Translations under genes and position numbers: made by a program | Shown here: piece after piece, positions 28,858 to 37,500 of the stretch | How positions within the stretch are numbered: position 1 is the first letter of the stretch | How the letters are laid out: every line of letters starts with the position of its first letter | Notes under the pieces: generated by a model | Seen by the model: the letters and a program-made list of their open reading frames with translations, nothing else | The model's database searches: none | What the model was told of the DNA's origin: nothing | From: Polyangia bacterium | Lineage (GTDB): Bacteria > Myxococcota_A > Polyangia > Nannocystales > Nannocystaceae | Direction of reading: 5' to 3' | Length of the DNA stretch: 64,000 nucleotides | NCBI GenBank assembly: GCA_030430565.1 | Contig: JAUIKS010000001.1 | Span: 549,464-613,463 of the forward strand

Positions 28858-29590
28858 GAAACCTCGCCTTTTCTCGAGTCGAACCGGGTCTCGTACGCGA
28901 TCAGGACGTGGGCTAAGTTCGAAAATTTGCTTCTCGCCGCGGCCTCGAGGGCGCCTGCGCGCGCCGGCGCTCGAGAATGCTCGCCGCTGGCCAAAAATGA
29001 CCTGCCGCGGCGGCGCGCGTATCTGGCCAGGCAGCGCGCTACTTCGCCCGATTCGATGTGCTCACCGTGATTTATCGATAAGCAAGCGTCTGAGAGAACG
29101 CGCGATAGAGATTACGGCGATGGAGAAGAGTAGATTCTGAGGAGCTAGACGCTCAGATTATACATGTCCTGAGTGACATGGTGAGAACTGTTCATCACTC
29201 GAGCCCGATAAGGAGCACGACCAGCGGCGCCGGCCGCGTAGCCGGCGAGGCGTGCGACGCTGGGTGAACTGTTGGCCCAGCGTGAGCGCGCGACACCGCG
29301 GCTATGTGGGAGTGTCGACGCGCTCGATCGACCAGGCGCACGCGCGCGTTCCCTCGGTCGCTCGAGGCGTCGACTCCGCTTCACGGCCACGCGCCTCGAG
29401 TCATCGGCAGGCGACCTCGGGCACAACGAGCCGGCGGGCCGGATGCCAACACCGATGCAGGCGCGTTGTCCCCGAGCGCAACGAAGTTGCACGGCGCCAA
29501 TCATCGACTCTCTTCGACATACGCGGACGTTGCGCGAGCTTCGGCGTCATAGCGAAGCTCGACCCTCGACCTGCTCGGTGGGCCAGCGCG

Positions 29591-29755
29591 ATGACGCGCC
29601 GGCACGTCAAGGGCCCGCACGGCGCAGCAATGCAGCAGCGCAGTGCAGCTATGCAGCAGCCCGGCGCGGCTATGCAGCAGCCCAGCGCAGCTATGCAGCA
29701 GCCCAGCGCAGCTATGCAGCAGCCCGGGTTCGAGATGCAGCAGACGATGCTCTGA
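29591..29755 (+). CDS. Small repetitive peptide (MQQPSAA repeats)
   Basis: The open frame extends upstream, but the ATG at 29591 gives a 54-residue peptide: a basic start (MTRRHVKGPH) followed by five heptad units of the type MQQ(P/R)xAA and a final MQQTML. The DNA repeat is 21 bp, so length changes by slippage would keep the frame. No ribosome-binding site is obvious and the other two frames are also open, so coding is uncertain. Confidence 0.3.
   Translation: MTRRHVKGPHGAAMQQRSAAMQQPGAAMQQPSAAMQQPSAAMQQPGFEMQQTML
29630..29749. repeat. Tandem 21-bp repeat, about 5.7 copies
   Basis: Copies start at 29630, 29651, 29672, 29693, 29714 and 29735 (partial). The consensus is ATGCAGCAGCCCAGCGCAGC plus T; copies three and four are identical and the outer ones diverge. 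All three forward frames stay open across it. Confidence 0.9.
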
Positions 29756-30457
29756 AATGCAGCGGCTCGGCGGCCGAGTCGTTCATGGACGCTCGCGCTC
29801 GCGCTCGCTCGCAGCTACCCGGCACGGGCGAACAGCTGAACTCTGAACTTCGCGGTGAATGCTCGCGTCCCGCGAGGAAGAATCTACCGAGTCAGGCTAA
29901 AAATTTGGCCACTGAGCTGGAAACTCTCGTTCGTCGCTTCGTAAATTTCGGCAACGTCGTCAAAGTTTCCTCCGTCGAATCCAAAAATTACGGAAGCGCC
30001 GGGAAATCTCCGAAGAATTTTCGAGAGTCGGAGCGTCGGGGGGCAAAAGTTCGAAGTCGTCGCGCTCCGGTTCCGAGCGATCACCACGAACTTGAGCCGG
30101 CCCACCGGTGCGCGCTCCGCCTCGGAAGCAAGCTCCGGGGTCGAAGCAGACCTGTCGATATGAACCTATCGCGGTGAGTCCGCTATCGCGCGTGACGGAC
30201 ACCGCGTACTACCACGCAAGGATCACGAGGGACCAAGCGCGCGAATCGACGCCCCCAAGCGCCACAGTAGCGGCTCGACGGCTCGTCGGTTCGGCGAGCG
30301 CGCTCTCGGACGCGCGGCCGGAACGCGAAGGACGTCGAGCGTACTCGTAAGCCATCATCGACGCGCGCCGTCGCGCCGCTACGGTAGGACCCTCAGCGGG
30401 CGTCCGCGCGCACCACCAAAACCGCGCACCGGGACCGCGGCTCGGTCGAGATCCTGG

Positions 30458-30736
30458 CTACGCTTCTTGCTCCTCGACGAGCTTGTCCCGAGTCAGCGCC
30501 TCGAACGGCGTCGTCGGCGGCACATACTCCAGCAGCGTCCCGATGAGCGTCGGCGATTCTGTCTCGTGGACCATGTACCCCTGATCGCGGACACGGAGCA
30601 TCTCGGACATCGCGTCGGCTGGCGTCGTGTTGACACGAACGACTCCCGAGAGAACGAGCTCGAGCACCTGACCGGCGTCGTTCTCGATCACGATCATCGT
30701 ATCGCGCGCGCGTAACCGCGGAACCCGTCTAGGCAT
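30458..30736 (-). CDS. Small hypothetical protein, second gene of a pair
   Basis: From the ATG at 30736 the product is 92 residues. It has beta-rich character (MIVIENDAGQVLELVLSGVV) and ends in an acidic, Glu-rich tail. The start overlaps the stop of the upstream gene by 8 bases (ATGCCTAG), so the two are probably translated together. No family is recognised. A possible link to the divergent XRE regulator gene suggests a small regulatory or toxin-antitoxin-like locus, but neither protein shows a toxin motif. Confidence 0.5.
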   Translation of the reverse strand: MPRRVPRLRARDTMIVIENDAGQVLELVLSGVVRVNTTPADAMSEMLRVRDQGYMVHETESPTLIGTLLEYVPPTTPFEALTRDKLVEEQEA

Positions 30737-30983
30737 CGTGGGACCTGAACCCAAGGTTCGCCGAAGGCGGAGCGGTACCGACGGACACGTGGAGCGAGAC
30801 GCGGTCACCGGAGACCGAGGCCAGCAGCGTGTTGCGGTGTGTGATCAGCAGCAGCGGTCGTCGCCCGTGCTCGAGCAACGCCGAGCGGATCACCGCGCCG
30901 GCAACCTCGAGGCAGGTGCGGAACTCGCGTGCGAGAGGGTCGGTGAGGCGGACCTCGATTCTGTCTTCCGTCGGCACATCCAT
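30729..30983 (-). CDS. Small hypothetical protein, first gene of a pair
   Basis: The 84-residue product (starting MDVPTEDRIEVRLTDPL) has alternating hydrophobic strands and one central helix (CLEVAGAVIRSALLEHG). It is the first gene of a two-gene overlapping unit divergent from the XRE-type regulator at 31128. No known domain is evident. It has no signal peptide and is probably cytoplasmic. Confidence 0.5.
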   Translation of the reverse strand: MDVPTEDRIEVRLTDPLAREFRTCLEVAGAVIRSALLEHGRRPLLLITHRNTLLASVSGDRVSLHVSVGTAPPSANLGFRSHDA

Positions 30984-31052
30984 GTCGTCCTTGGCGGCGC
31001 GGGTGTTGAGCGCGCGTCTGCGAGATCGAGATCATTGAATTTTGAACATGAA

Positions 31053-31079
31053 ATCAAGTTAAAAATTGTATTCCTTGAT
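31053..31079. promoter_or_regulatory. Inverted repeat in AT-rich divergent promoter region
   Basis: ATCAAG (31053-31058) and CTTGAT (31074-31079) are separated by 15 AT-rich bases, between the divergent XRE regulator gene and the two-gene unit. The 144-bp spacer is much richer in A and T than its surroundings, consistent with a promoter. A likely target is the XRE-type protein encoded next to it. Confidence 0.5.
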
Positions 31080-31127
31080 AACCTTGCTCCTACGAGCGAA
31101 TCTGAGCCAGGTGCTACGCTGCCTGCC

Positions 31128-31373
31128 ATGACGCCGGAGCAGTGCAAGGCCGCACGCGCCCTCCTCAACTGGGGGCAGGCACAGCTCGCCGCAGCCGCGA
31201 AGTGCTCGCAGTCCACGGTCGCGCGCTTCGAGGCCAAGGACCCCAAGCACCAGATCCGGCCGAGGACGATCGAGAGCCTCCGTCACACGCTCGAGGCCGA
31301 AGGGATCGAGTTCGTGCAGAACGGACGCTCGGGTGTCTTGCTCCAGCAGCGCGACTCACCCCCGCGCGGCTAG
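31128..31373 (+). CDS. XRE-family small regulator
   Basis: The 81-residue protein starting at the ATG at 31128 is essentially one Cro/CI-type helix-turn-helix: MTPEQCKAARALLNWGQAQL, then AAAAKCSQSTVARFEAKD. It ends with GIEFVQNGRSGVLLQQR, a pattern typical of short XRE proteins beginning TPEQCRAARALL. The open frame extends further upstream, but only this part resembles the family. It probably represses itself and the divergent pair. It could also control excision, since no dedicated excisionase was found. Confidence 0.8.
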   Translation: MTPEQCKAARALLNWGQAQLAAAAKCSQSTVARFEAKDPKHQIRPRTIESLRHTLEAEGIEFVQNGRSGVLLQQRDSPPRG

Positions 31374-31670
31374 GCTGGCCCGTCGCACGACGGCGTACAG
31401 TCCACCAACGGCGAGCAGCCGGTAGCCGGTCGCCTAAAAACTCACCGAGCTTCACGAGTCGATCGGGGGTCGCTGGCGCGTCGAGAAGACCGCGAATTCG
31501 CGGCCGAAGAAGTCAACGACCGGAGCGTCGACGCCCCGCGCCGTCACTCTGTTCGCGGATCCAACGCGCGCGAGTCGTCCAGATTCCCGCGCTCGGGGAG
31601 GTCCAGAATCACGCGCGTTCTCATGCTCAGGGCCAAACCCCGCGGGGGAATGTGAGCGAAGCGGTGGAGG
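31374..31670. other. 297-bp spacer between convergent genes
   Basis: The spacer separates the XRE gene from the 3' end of the FG-GAP lipoprotein gene. I see no gene, clear terminator or repeat in it. Confidence 0.5.
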
Positions 31671-33953
31671 TCAGAAGAGGTAAACCGCTCCGCTGAAAGT
31701 AGCGCTATTGTTGGCCTGGTCGCCGCCGATGCCCGTAGCGTCGCTATCCTCCTGGTAAGCGCCGACGGCCAGAGTGTCTCCGTCGGCCGACAACGCCACG
31801 TGGAACCCGAAATCGTCGTTGTCTCCGGTATTGGAGGCCTTGACGTAAGCCTGCTGAGACCAATCGGCACCGTCGCGGACGAACACGTAGACCGCCCCGC
31901 TGTCGGATGCGCCATCGTTGGCCTGGTCGCCGCCGATGCCCACGGCGTCGCTGTCCTCCTCGACAGCACCGACGGCCAGAGTGTCGCCGTCGGCCGACAG
32001 CGCCACGCTTCTCCCGAAGAAGTCGACAGATTCGGTGTTGGAGGCCTTGACGTAAGCCTGCTGAGACCAGTCGGCGCCGTCGCGGACGAACACGTAGACC
32101 GCTCCACTGTTGGGCGCTGCTTCGTTGGCCTGGTCGCCATCGATGCCCACGGCGTCGCTGCCCTCTTGGGCACCGACCGCCAGGGTGTCGCCGTTGGCCG
32201 ACAGCGCCACGCTGACCCCGAAGAAGTCGCTATAACCGGTGTTGGAGGCCTTGATATAAGCCTGCTGAGACCAGACGGCGCCGTCGCGGACGAACAGGTA
32301 AACCGCTCCGCTGTTGGACGCGGCATCTTGGAACTGGTCGCCGCCGATGCCCGTGGCTTCGCTGTCCTCATGGAAAGCACCGACGGCCAGGGTATCGCCG
32401 TCGGCCGACAACGCCACGCTTCTCCCGAAGTAGTCAGCAGATTCGGTGTTGGAGGCCTTGACGTAGGCTTGCTGAGACCAAACGGCGCCGTCGCGGACGA
32501 ACACGTAGACCGCTCCACTGCTGTGCGCGGTATTGCTGGTTTGGTCGCCGCCGACGCCCGTAGCGTCGCTGTCCTCCAATTCAGCACTGACGGCCAGGGT
32601 GTTGCCGTCGGCCGACAACGCCACGCTTCTCCCGAATTGGTCGGCAAATCCGGTGTTGGAGGCCTTGACGTAGGCCTGCTGAGACCAATCGGCGCCGTCG
32701 CGGACGAACACGTAGACCGCTCCGCTGCTGGACGCGCCATTGCTGGCCTGGTCGCCGCCGACGCCCGTAGCGTCGCTGTCCTCCCATTCAGCACCGACGG
32801 CCAGAGTGTCGCCGTCGGCCGACAGCGCCACGCTTCTCCCGAAGCCATCGGCAGATTCGGTGTTGGAGGCCTTAACGTAGGCCTGCTGCGACCAGACCGC
32901 ACCATTGCGAACGAACACATAGACCGCTCCGCTGTTGGACGCTCCATCGTTGACCTGGTCGCCGCCGATGCCCACGGCGTCGCTGTCCTCAAGGCGAGCA
33001 CCGACGGCCAGAGTGTCGCCGTCGGCCGACAGCGCTACACTGACCCCGAAGTTGTCGTCAGATTCAGTATTGGAGGCCTTGAAGTAACCCACCGCCTCGG
33101 CGAGCGATCCGACGACGTCGACGACGGCCGACTCGGAGCAGCCGTCACTATTGCAAGCGGCCAGCTTGTAGCTAGCGCCGAGGCGCCGATGCAGCGGCAC
33201 GGTCAAGGCAACGGCCTCGCCGACGATGTCGTCGCCGACCTGGACGAAGGGAGCATCGCCGTCGACGCTCTCCAGGAGTTGGTAGTACTCGGCGCCGAGG
33301 ACGGCGGACCAGCTGAACTCGAACTGCTTGACTTGAGCGAGGTTCAGCTGGAGATCCGGGGTCTCGGGTGACGGGGTGCAGAGGCTCGAGCAGCTGTCGA
33401 AGTCGTCCTCGTTGCCGTCATCGCAGACCTCAACTTCGTCGAGGACGAAGCCATCGCCGCAGACAGCGATGGTGCAGACGCTGGTGCACATCGCCGAGTC
33501 GGAGTTGAGGCCTCCCTCGTCACACTCTTCCTCGCCGGCGTAGACGAAGCCGTCGCCGCAGCTGGCGAAGATGCAGTCGTTGAGGCAGGCGTCGGTCTGG
33601 TCGCGGTTGCCGTCGTCGCAGTCCTCGCCAGGATCGAGGAAGCCGTCGCCGCAGTTGAGTCCGCCGGTGTCGGTGGTGTCGGGTCCGTCGGTGGTGTCGG
33701 GTCCATCACTGGTCGTCGGTCCATCGCTGTCGCCCGTCGTCGTGCCATCGCTGTCGCCCGTCGTCGTGCCATCGCTGTCGCCAGTCGTCGGGCCGGCGGT
33801 CGTGGCGTCGGTCTCGGTCTCCGAGCCCGTTCCCGAGCTCGTCCCGTCGTCATCGCCGCTACACGCCGGCAGCACCCCAAGTCCAAGAAGAAGCGCAAGG
33901 GCTGCTTGCGTGCCGACACACACTCCCGCGGTTCGCGGGACCGGCCTGTTCAT
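31671..33953 (-). CDS. Lipoprotein with DUF4215 repeats and seven FG-GAP blades
   Basis: I place the start at the ATG at 33953 because it sits ~93 bases after the predicted sigma-54 transcription start and opens a lipoprotein signal (LGLGVLPACSG); the frame opens earlier at 34037. The 760-residue product has a long Thr/Gly/Asp linker with TTTGDSDG repeats, three DUF4215 Cys repeats ([16 protein letters not shown]), a Fn3-like domain, then seven near-identical ~69-residue FG-GAP units (YVKASNTES, FGRSVALSADGDTLAVGA, SGAVYVFVRDG), enough for one full beta-propeller. It is predicted to be displayed on the cell surface and bind a ligand. It is divergent from the LamG gene at 34592, and both have similar promoters. 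Confidence 0.9.
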   Translation of the reverse strand: MNRPVPRTAGVCVGTQAALALLLGLGVLPACSGDDDGTSSGTGSETETDATTAGPTTGDSDGTTTGDSDGTTTGDSDGPTTSDGPDTTDGPDTTDTGGLNCGDGFLDPGEDCDDGNRDQTDACLNDCIFASCGDGFVYAGEEECDEGGLNSDSAMCTSVCTIAVCGDGFVLDEVEVCDDGNEDDFDSCSSLCTPSPETPDLQLNLAQVKQFEFSWSAVLGAEYYQLLESVDGDAPFVQVGDDIVGEAVALTVPLHRRLGASYKLAACNSDGCSESAVVDVVGSLAEAVGYFKASNTESDDNFGVSVALSADGDTLAVGARLEDSDAVGIGGDQVNDGASNSGAVYVFVRNGAVWSQQAYVKASNTESADGFGRSVALSADGDTLAVGAEWEDSDATGVGGDQASNGASSSGAVYVFVRDGADWSQQAYVKASNTGFADQFGRSVALSADGNTLAVSAELEDSDATGVGGDQTSNTAHSSGAVYVFVRDGAVWSQQAYVKASNTESADYFGRSVALSADGDTLAVGAFHEDSEATGIGGDQFQDAASNSGAVYLFVRDGAVWSQQAYIKASNTGYSDFFGVSVALSANGDTLAVGAQEGSDAVGIDGDQANEAAPNSGAVYVFVRDGADWSQQAYVKASNTESVDFFGRSVALSADGDTLAVGAVEEDSDAVGIGGDQANDGASDSGAVYVFVRDGADWSQQAYVKASNTGDNDDFGFHVALSADGDTLAVGAYQEDSDATGIGGDQANNSATFSGAVYLF
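31690..33110. repeat. Tandem ~207-bp coding repeats (six to seven copies)
   Basis: The FG-GAP units of the lipoprotein gene are highly similar at DNA level; the segment CTGCTGAGACCA recurs at intervals of about 204-210 bp. Some parts are nearly identical between copies, which should allow recombination to add or remove propeller blades in frame. Confidence 0.85.
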
Positions 33954-34054
33954 CACGTCTGTGTCGTTCGGCGCGTACGCGCGCCGGAGGAGGGGGAGTC
34001 GCGTGTTGTTGTTTGTCATGGGCCTCGGATGAGCCATGGGCTCGCTCGGTTACA

Positions 34055-34073
34055 GAGCAAGCAGGGTGCCAAG
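34055..34073 (-). promoter_or_regulatory. Sigma-54 promoter A (FG-GAP lipoprotein gene)
   Basis: Read on the minus strand the sequence is CTTGGCACCCTGCTTGCTC, a full match to the -24/-12 consensus TGGCAC-N5-TTGC with GG and GC exactly 10 bases apart. The expected start of transcription is near 34046. The activator array A lies 75 bp upstream. Confidence 0.85.
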
Positions 34074-34144
34074 CTCGACGGGTCGGTTGCGCGCAACAGA
34101 CCCGCGAGAACGCGCGGCGCGAGGCTACGAACCGATGAACTCCA

Positions 34145-34200
34145 TGGAAGCCGATGGCAGGCCGATAGCAGCCAAGCGGCAGACCGATGGCAGGCTGCCA
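34145..34200 (-). promoter_or_regulatory. Activator-binding array A (phased TGGCAG sites)
   Basis: Half-sites begin at 34145 (TGGAAG), 34155 (TGGCAG), 34166 (TAGCAG), 34177 (CGGCAG) and 34188 (TGGCAG), spaced 10, 11, 11 and 11 bp. An inverted CTGCCA at 34195-34200 closes the array, giving one palindrome TGGCAGGCTGCCA. Helical phasing upstream of a sigma-54 promoter is typical of binding sites for an enhancer-binding protein. Confidence 0.8.
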
Positions 34201-34374
34201 TCTCGTCGGTGACGATCGTGGGTCCCGGCTCGACTTACCAGAATATGACGACATGTCCCTACATTGCATCATCCGCTCGGGCGTTCTTGATGGCGCCTAT
34301 CCTGGACCCCCTTAAGGCCTACACGCGTAGACCTCGTCGACGCAGGCCCTGAGCCGCGGGCGCGTTGACGGGCG

Positions 34375-34408
34375 TGGCAGCCTGCCGTCGATCTGCCGTC
34401 GGCTTCCA
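34375..34408 (+). promoter_or_regulatory. Activator-binding array B
   Basis: TGGCAG at 34375 and CTGCCG at 34382 form an inverted pair; further sites begin at 34393 (CTGCCG) and 34403 (CTTCCA), 10-11 bp apart. The array and the DNA after it are an inverted, diverged copy of array A: 34429-34450 matches the reverse complement of 34103-34124 at 21 of 22 bases, and both lie 33 bp from their promoter. Confidence 0.8.
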
Positions 34409-34480
34409 TGGGGTTCATCCATCCTTCGCCTCGCGCCGCGCGTTCCCGCGATTCTTTCACGCGTAAACGCGCGGTCAGGC

Positions 34481-34498
34481 TTGGCATCAAGTTTGCTT
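34481..34498 (+). promoter_or_regulatory. Sigma-54 promoter B (LamG/pentraxin gene)
   Basis: TTGGCATCAAGTTTGCTT matches the -24/-12 consensus with correct GG-N10-GC spacing (GG at 34483, GC at 34495) and one change in the -24 box. Array B ends 75 bp upstream of the GG. The start of transcription should be near 34508, leaving an ~84-base leader and an AAGGA ribosome-binding site at 34581-34585 before the ATG at 34592. Confidence 0.8.
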
Positions 34499-34591
34499 TG
34501 TAGCTGAGACCTCAGGTCGGATTGAGAGCGACGATCGGAGTTCCGATCGCGGATCCCCTGTTGCCAATGGTGTTAATGAAAAGGATGCACG

Positions 34592-37500
34592 ATGAGCCAC
34601 CTTCTCGACCTTAGTGAGAGCGGCCCCAAGTATGCGATTGTCGATCCGGTACCGGATGAGTTCCCATCCGGCGCCTTTACGCTGTCGATGTACGTCTGTA
34701 CCGAAGACCAGCGCGATTCCGCGCTCTTTTCGTACGGCGTTGAGGGAGACGACGACGACGCCAACGAGCTGCTGCTCTTTCGACCAAGCAACCTCGGGGT
34801 GTACATCGCCGGCGAGAGCCACTCGACGGGGGTAAACATCGCCGACGGCCAGCTGCACGCCGTGGTGCTCACCCGATCTGTGTTCCCGAACCCGAACGAG
34901 ACAAAGCTCTACGTCGACGGCCGACTCTTAGATACTTGGGATGCTCCAACGCGTGGGCTCCGCGGAGGCGGGTGCCTGACCATCGGTCAGGACCAGGATC
35001 GCCGAGGCGGTGGCTTCTCCGAGCGCAACGCGTTCCGCGGCACCGTCGGCCACATCACGCTGTGGGCTGACGTGCACCCGCCCACCGTCGAGCGCCCCCT
35101 GTGCGACGGATTGCTCAATCCGGGTGATACGCCAGTGCTACACATCGCGCCGGCCGCGGCAGCGCTGCGAGGGGTGAACTGGGCACCATCGCGGCGACTC
35201 GACGCGCGTCGGGTCTTTGGTATGACGGGCTTGACCCGGCCGCCGGCCGACAGATGGATCGTCGGTGAGGTCATCGAGGGTGACGCTCTCGATCGGGTCT
35301 GGCCAAACGGATTGGAGGGGAGCCTGTCCCTGTGGGTGCGTCCAGAGTTCGACAGCGAGCCGCAGCTAGCTACCGCCGTGGAGTGTGTCATTTGCGAATT
35401 TCAGGGACTCGGAGCCAGACTCGTCGCCTGTAAATCGTTTTTTCAGACCTCGCTGCGCTTCGATGGGCTCAGCTCTTCGGCTGTCTTCGCGTGCTCGGCC
35501 CTGGGCGATGGCCGGCCCCACGCCATCGGACTCATCATGCGAGAACACGCCGACAGACTCCGGTTCGACCTGTGGGTCGATGGGGAGAAGCTCGTGGGCT
35601 CAAACGACAACGTGCGGATTGCCGACCGCCTGGACCGCCTCCGATTGGGAGCCGCGAGTCAGTCAGGAGCAGATGGATCGGGGGTCCGCGTGTCAGACGT
35701 CCTGCTCACCGACATCTCCAGGACCCGCGAGCCTCTCTTCCACCCCCCTGAGGGGTCCGAGTGGGCCCTTCTCACGCCCCCCTCGGACTCACCGCTCGCC
35801 CTACCACTCGTGAGACGGTTCATCGTCGGCAGGGAGGGGCCGGTGGACGGCTCGGCGTTCGGCGACCTCAACGCGCCAGCTCCTGTCACGGGCCAGCGAC
35901 AGTCCTTCAGCCTGACCTTTTGGCTTGCGCTGCGCACACGATGCGCCGACGACGTGGTCGAGTATTGCACGCCGAACGGCACACTCGTGGTGCACTCAAG
36001 CGCCGATGGTCTGATCGTGCGGCTCGATGACCAGGAGCGACTCAGGGCCGACGCGCCTGAGCTCGACCGTTGGATCAGCGTGGCCATCGTCGGTCGAGTT
36101 GACGGGATACGACTCTTCATCAATGGCGTGATCGCTGCGTCGTTCAATACGCCGTGGCCCCTGCCGCTCGGCGGCCGATTGCGATTCGGTGGGCGCGAGA
36201 CTGTTTCGATACGTGAACTGGCCCTGTGGCGCGACGCTCTCGCCGCCGATGCGTTGGCAGCCTTGGGTCAGGTACCGCTGCGCGCCGATGACGGCCGGTT
36301 ACTCTACCTCGCGTCGGCCGCGACAGCGGATGCTCAGGGAACTCCATGGAGTGATGAGGGGTGGCTGACCTTCGAGTCACCACCGGAGGCCCACGCCATC
36401 GTACGGCCGGTGCCGGTGGACTTTCCCGACCAAGCGCTCTCCGTCACGTTCTGGATCCAGACCTCCGAGCGCGGTCATTGGGGCACGATCGTCTCGTACT
36501 TCGCGGACGGGCACGACGATCTGATCGTCATGCGGCCGCACGCGCTGCGCGTGAGCATCGGTGGCCGCGTGGCGAGTACCGATGTCGACGTCGCCGACGG
36601 GCGCTGGCACTTCGTGGCCGTGACCTGGCAGCGAACGGGCACGATGCTCAACGGCCCGCTGTGGCAGATGCGGGTGTATGTGGACGGCGACGAACGCTGG
36701 TCGAAGTCCAACATCGGCCCGACGCGCGAGCTCAACGCCGGCGGGAGCCTGGTGGTCGGACAGGAGCAGGACAAGGCCGGCGGGAGCTTCGTTGAGGACC
36801 AAGCGCTGCGTGGCGAGGTGAGTCACGTCGCGTTGTGGTCGCGGGCCCTCCCGGGCGAGCAGGTCCAGGCCGAGATGGACCGTGTACCAGCCGGTGACGA
36901 CCTGTACCTGCTGGTCTCACCGGTCACCGCGGACGTCGAGCAGACGACGTGGCCAGCCTCCACCGCCCTCACCTTGAGCGACGCGACCCAAAGGGCGGTG
37001 CTCGCCTGTGTCGACGCGATGCCGACGCACCGGTGGAGCGTGACGCTCTGGGTGCGTACCGCCCAGCGCGGGGTCTACAACGGCGTCTTCTCGTACGCCG
37101 TCGAGACGCCGGGCTCGACCAACGAGCTGCTGATCTGGCGCTTGCACGCGTTGGAGGTATGGGTCGCCGGCAAGCGGCATAAGACCGGCATCGACGTCGC
37201 CGACGATCGCTGGCACTTCCTCGCCGTGACCTTCGCCGACGGGCGCCTGTCGGTCTTTGTCGATGGCATGCGCAAATGGCAGTCGGAGATCGGGCCGCGA
37301 GTCCTCGGGGCAGGTGGGATCCTCTTGCTCGGCCAGGATCAGGACCGCGAGAACGGCGAGATTGTCCCGGACGAGAAACAGGCCTTCTTCGGGCAGCTCG
37401 ACGACGTTTCGGTGTGGGACCACGCGCTGAGCCGCGCGACGATTGGTGACCTCCTCGAGCGTCCCCTGGACAACGACGAGGCGGGGCGCGTGTTGACCGT

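Larger units (their letters stand above)
28858..30457. other. 1.6-kb region without a convincing gene
   Basis: All frames here are short or have amino-acid content unlike the neighbours. It contains the tandem MQQ-type repeat at 29630-29749, which has a small possible gene, and an AT-richer stretch at 29881-30060 with overlapping short frames on both strands. The region may be decayed DNA or hold non-coding functions; I could not identify any RNA structure. Confidence 0.5.

Noticed and set aside
29272..30177. 301-codon plus-strand frame through the 21-bp repeat
   Set aside because: The amino-acid composition is low-complexity and Arg/Ser-rich, with no domain; the frame is kept open mostly by the repeat and high GC.
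31800..33371. 523-codon plus-strand frame opposite the FG-GAP repeats
   Set aside because: It mirrors the sense-strand repeats; the minus-strand product has a signal, DUF4215 and FG-GAP domains.
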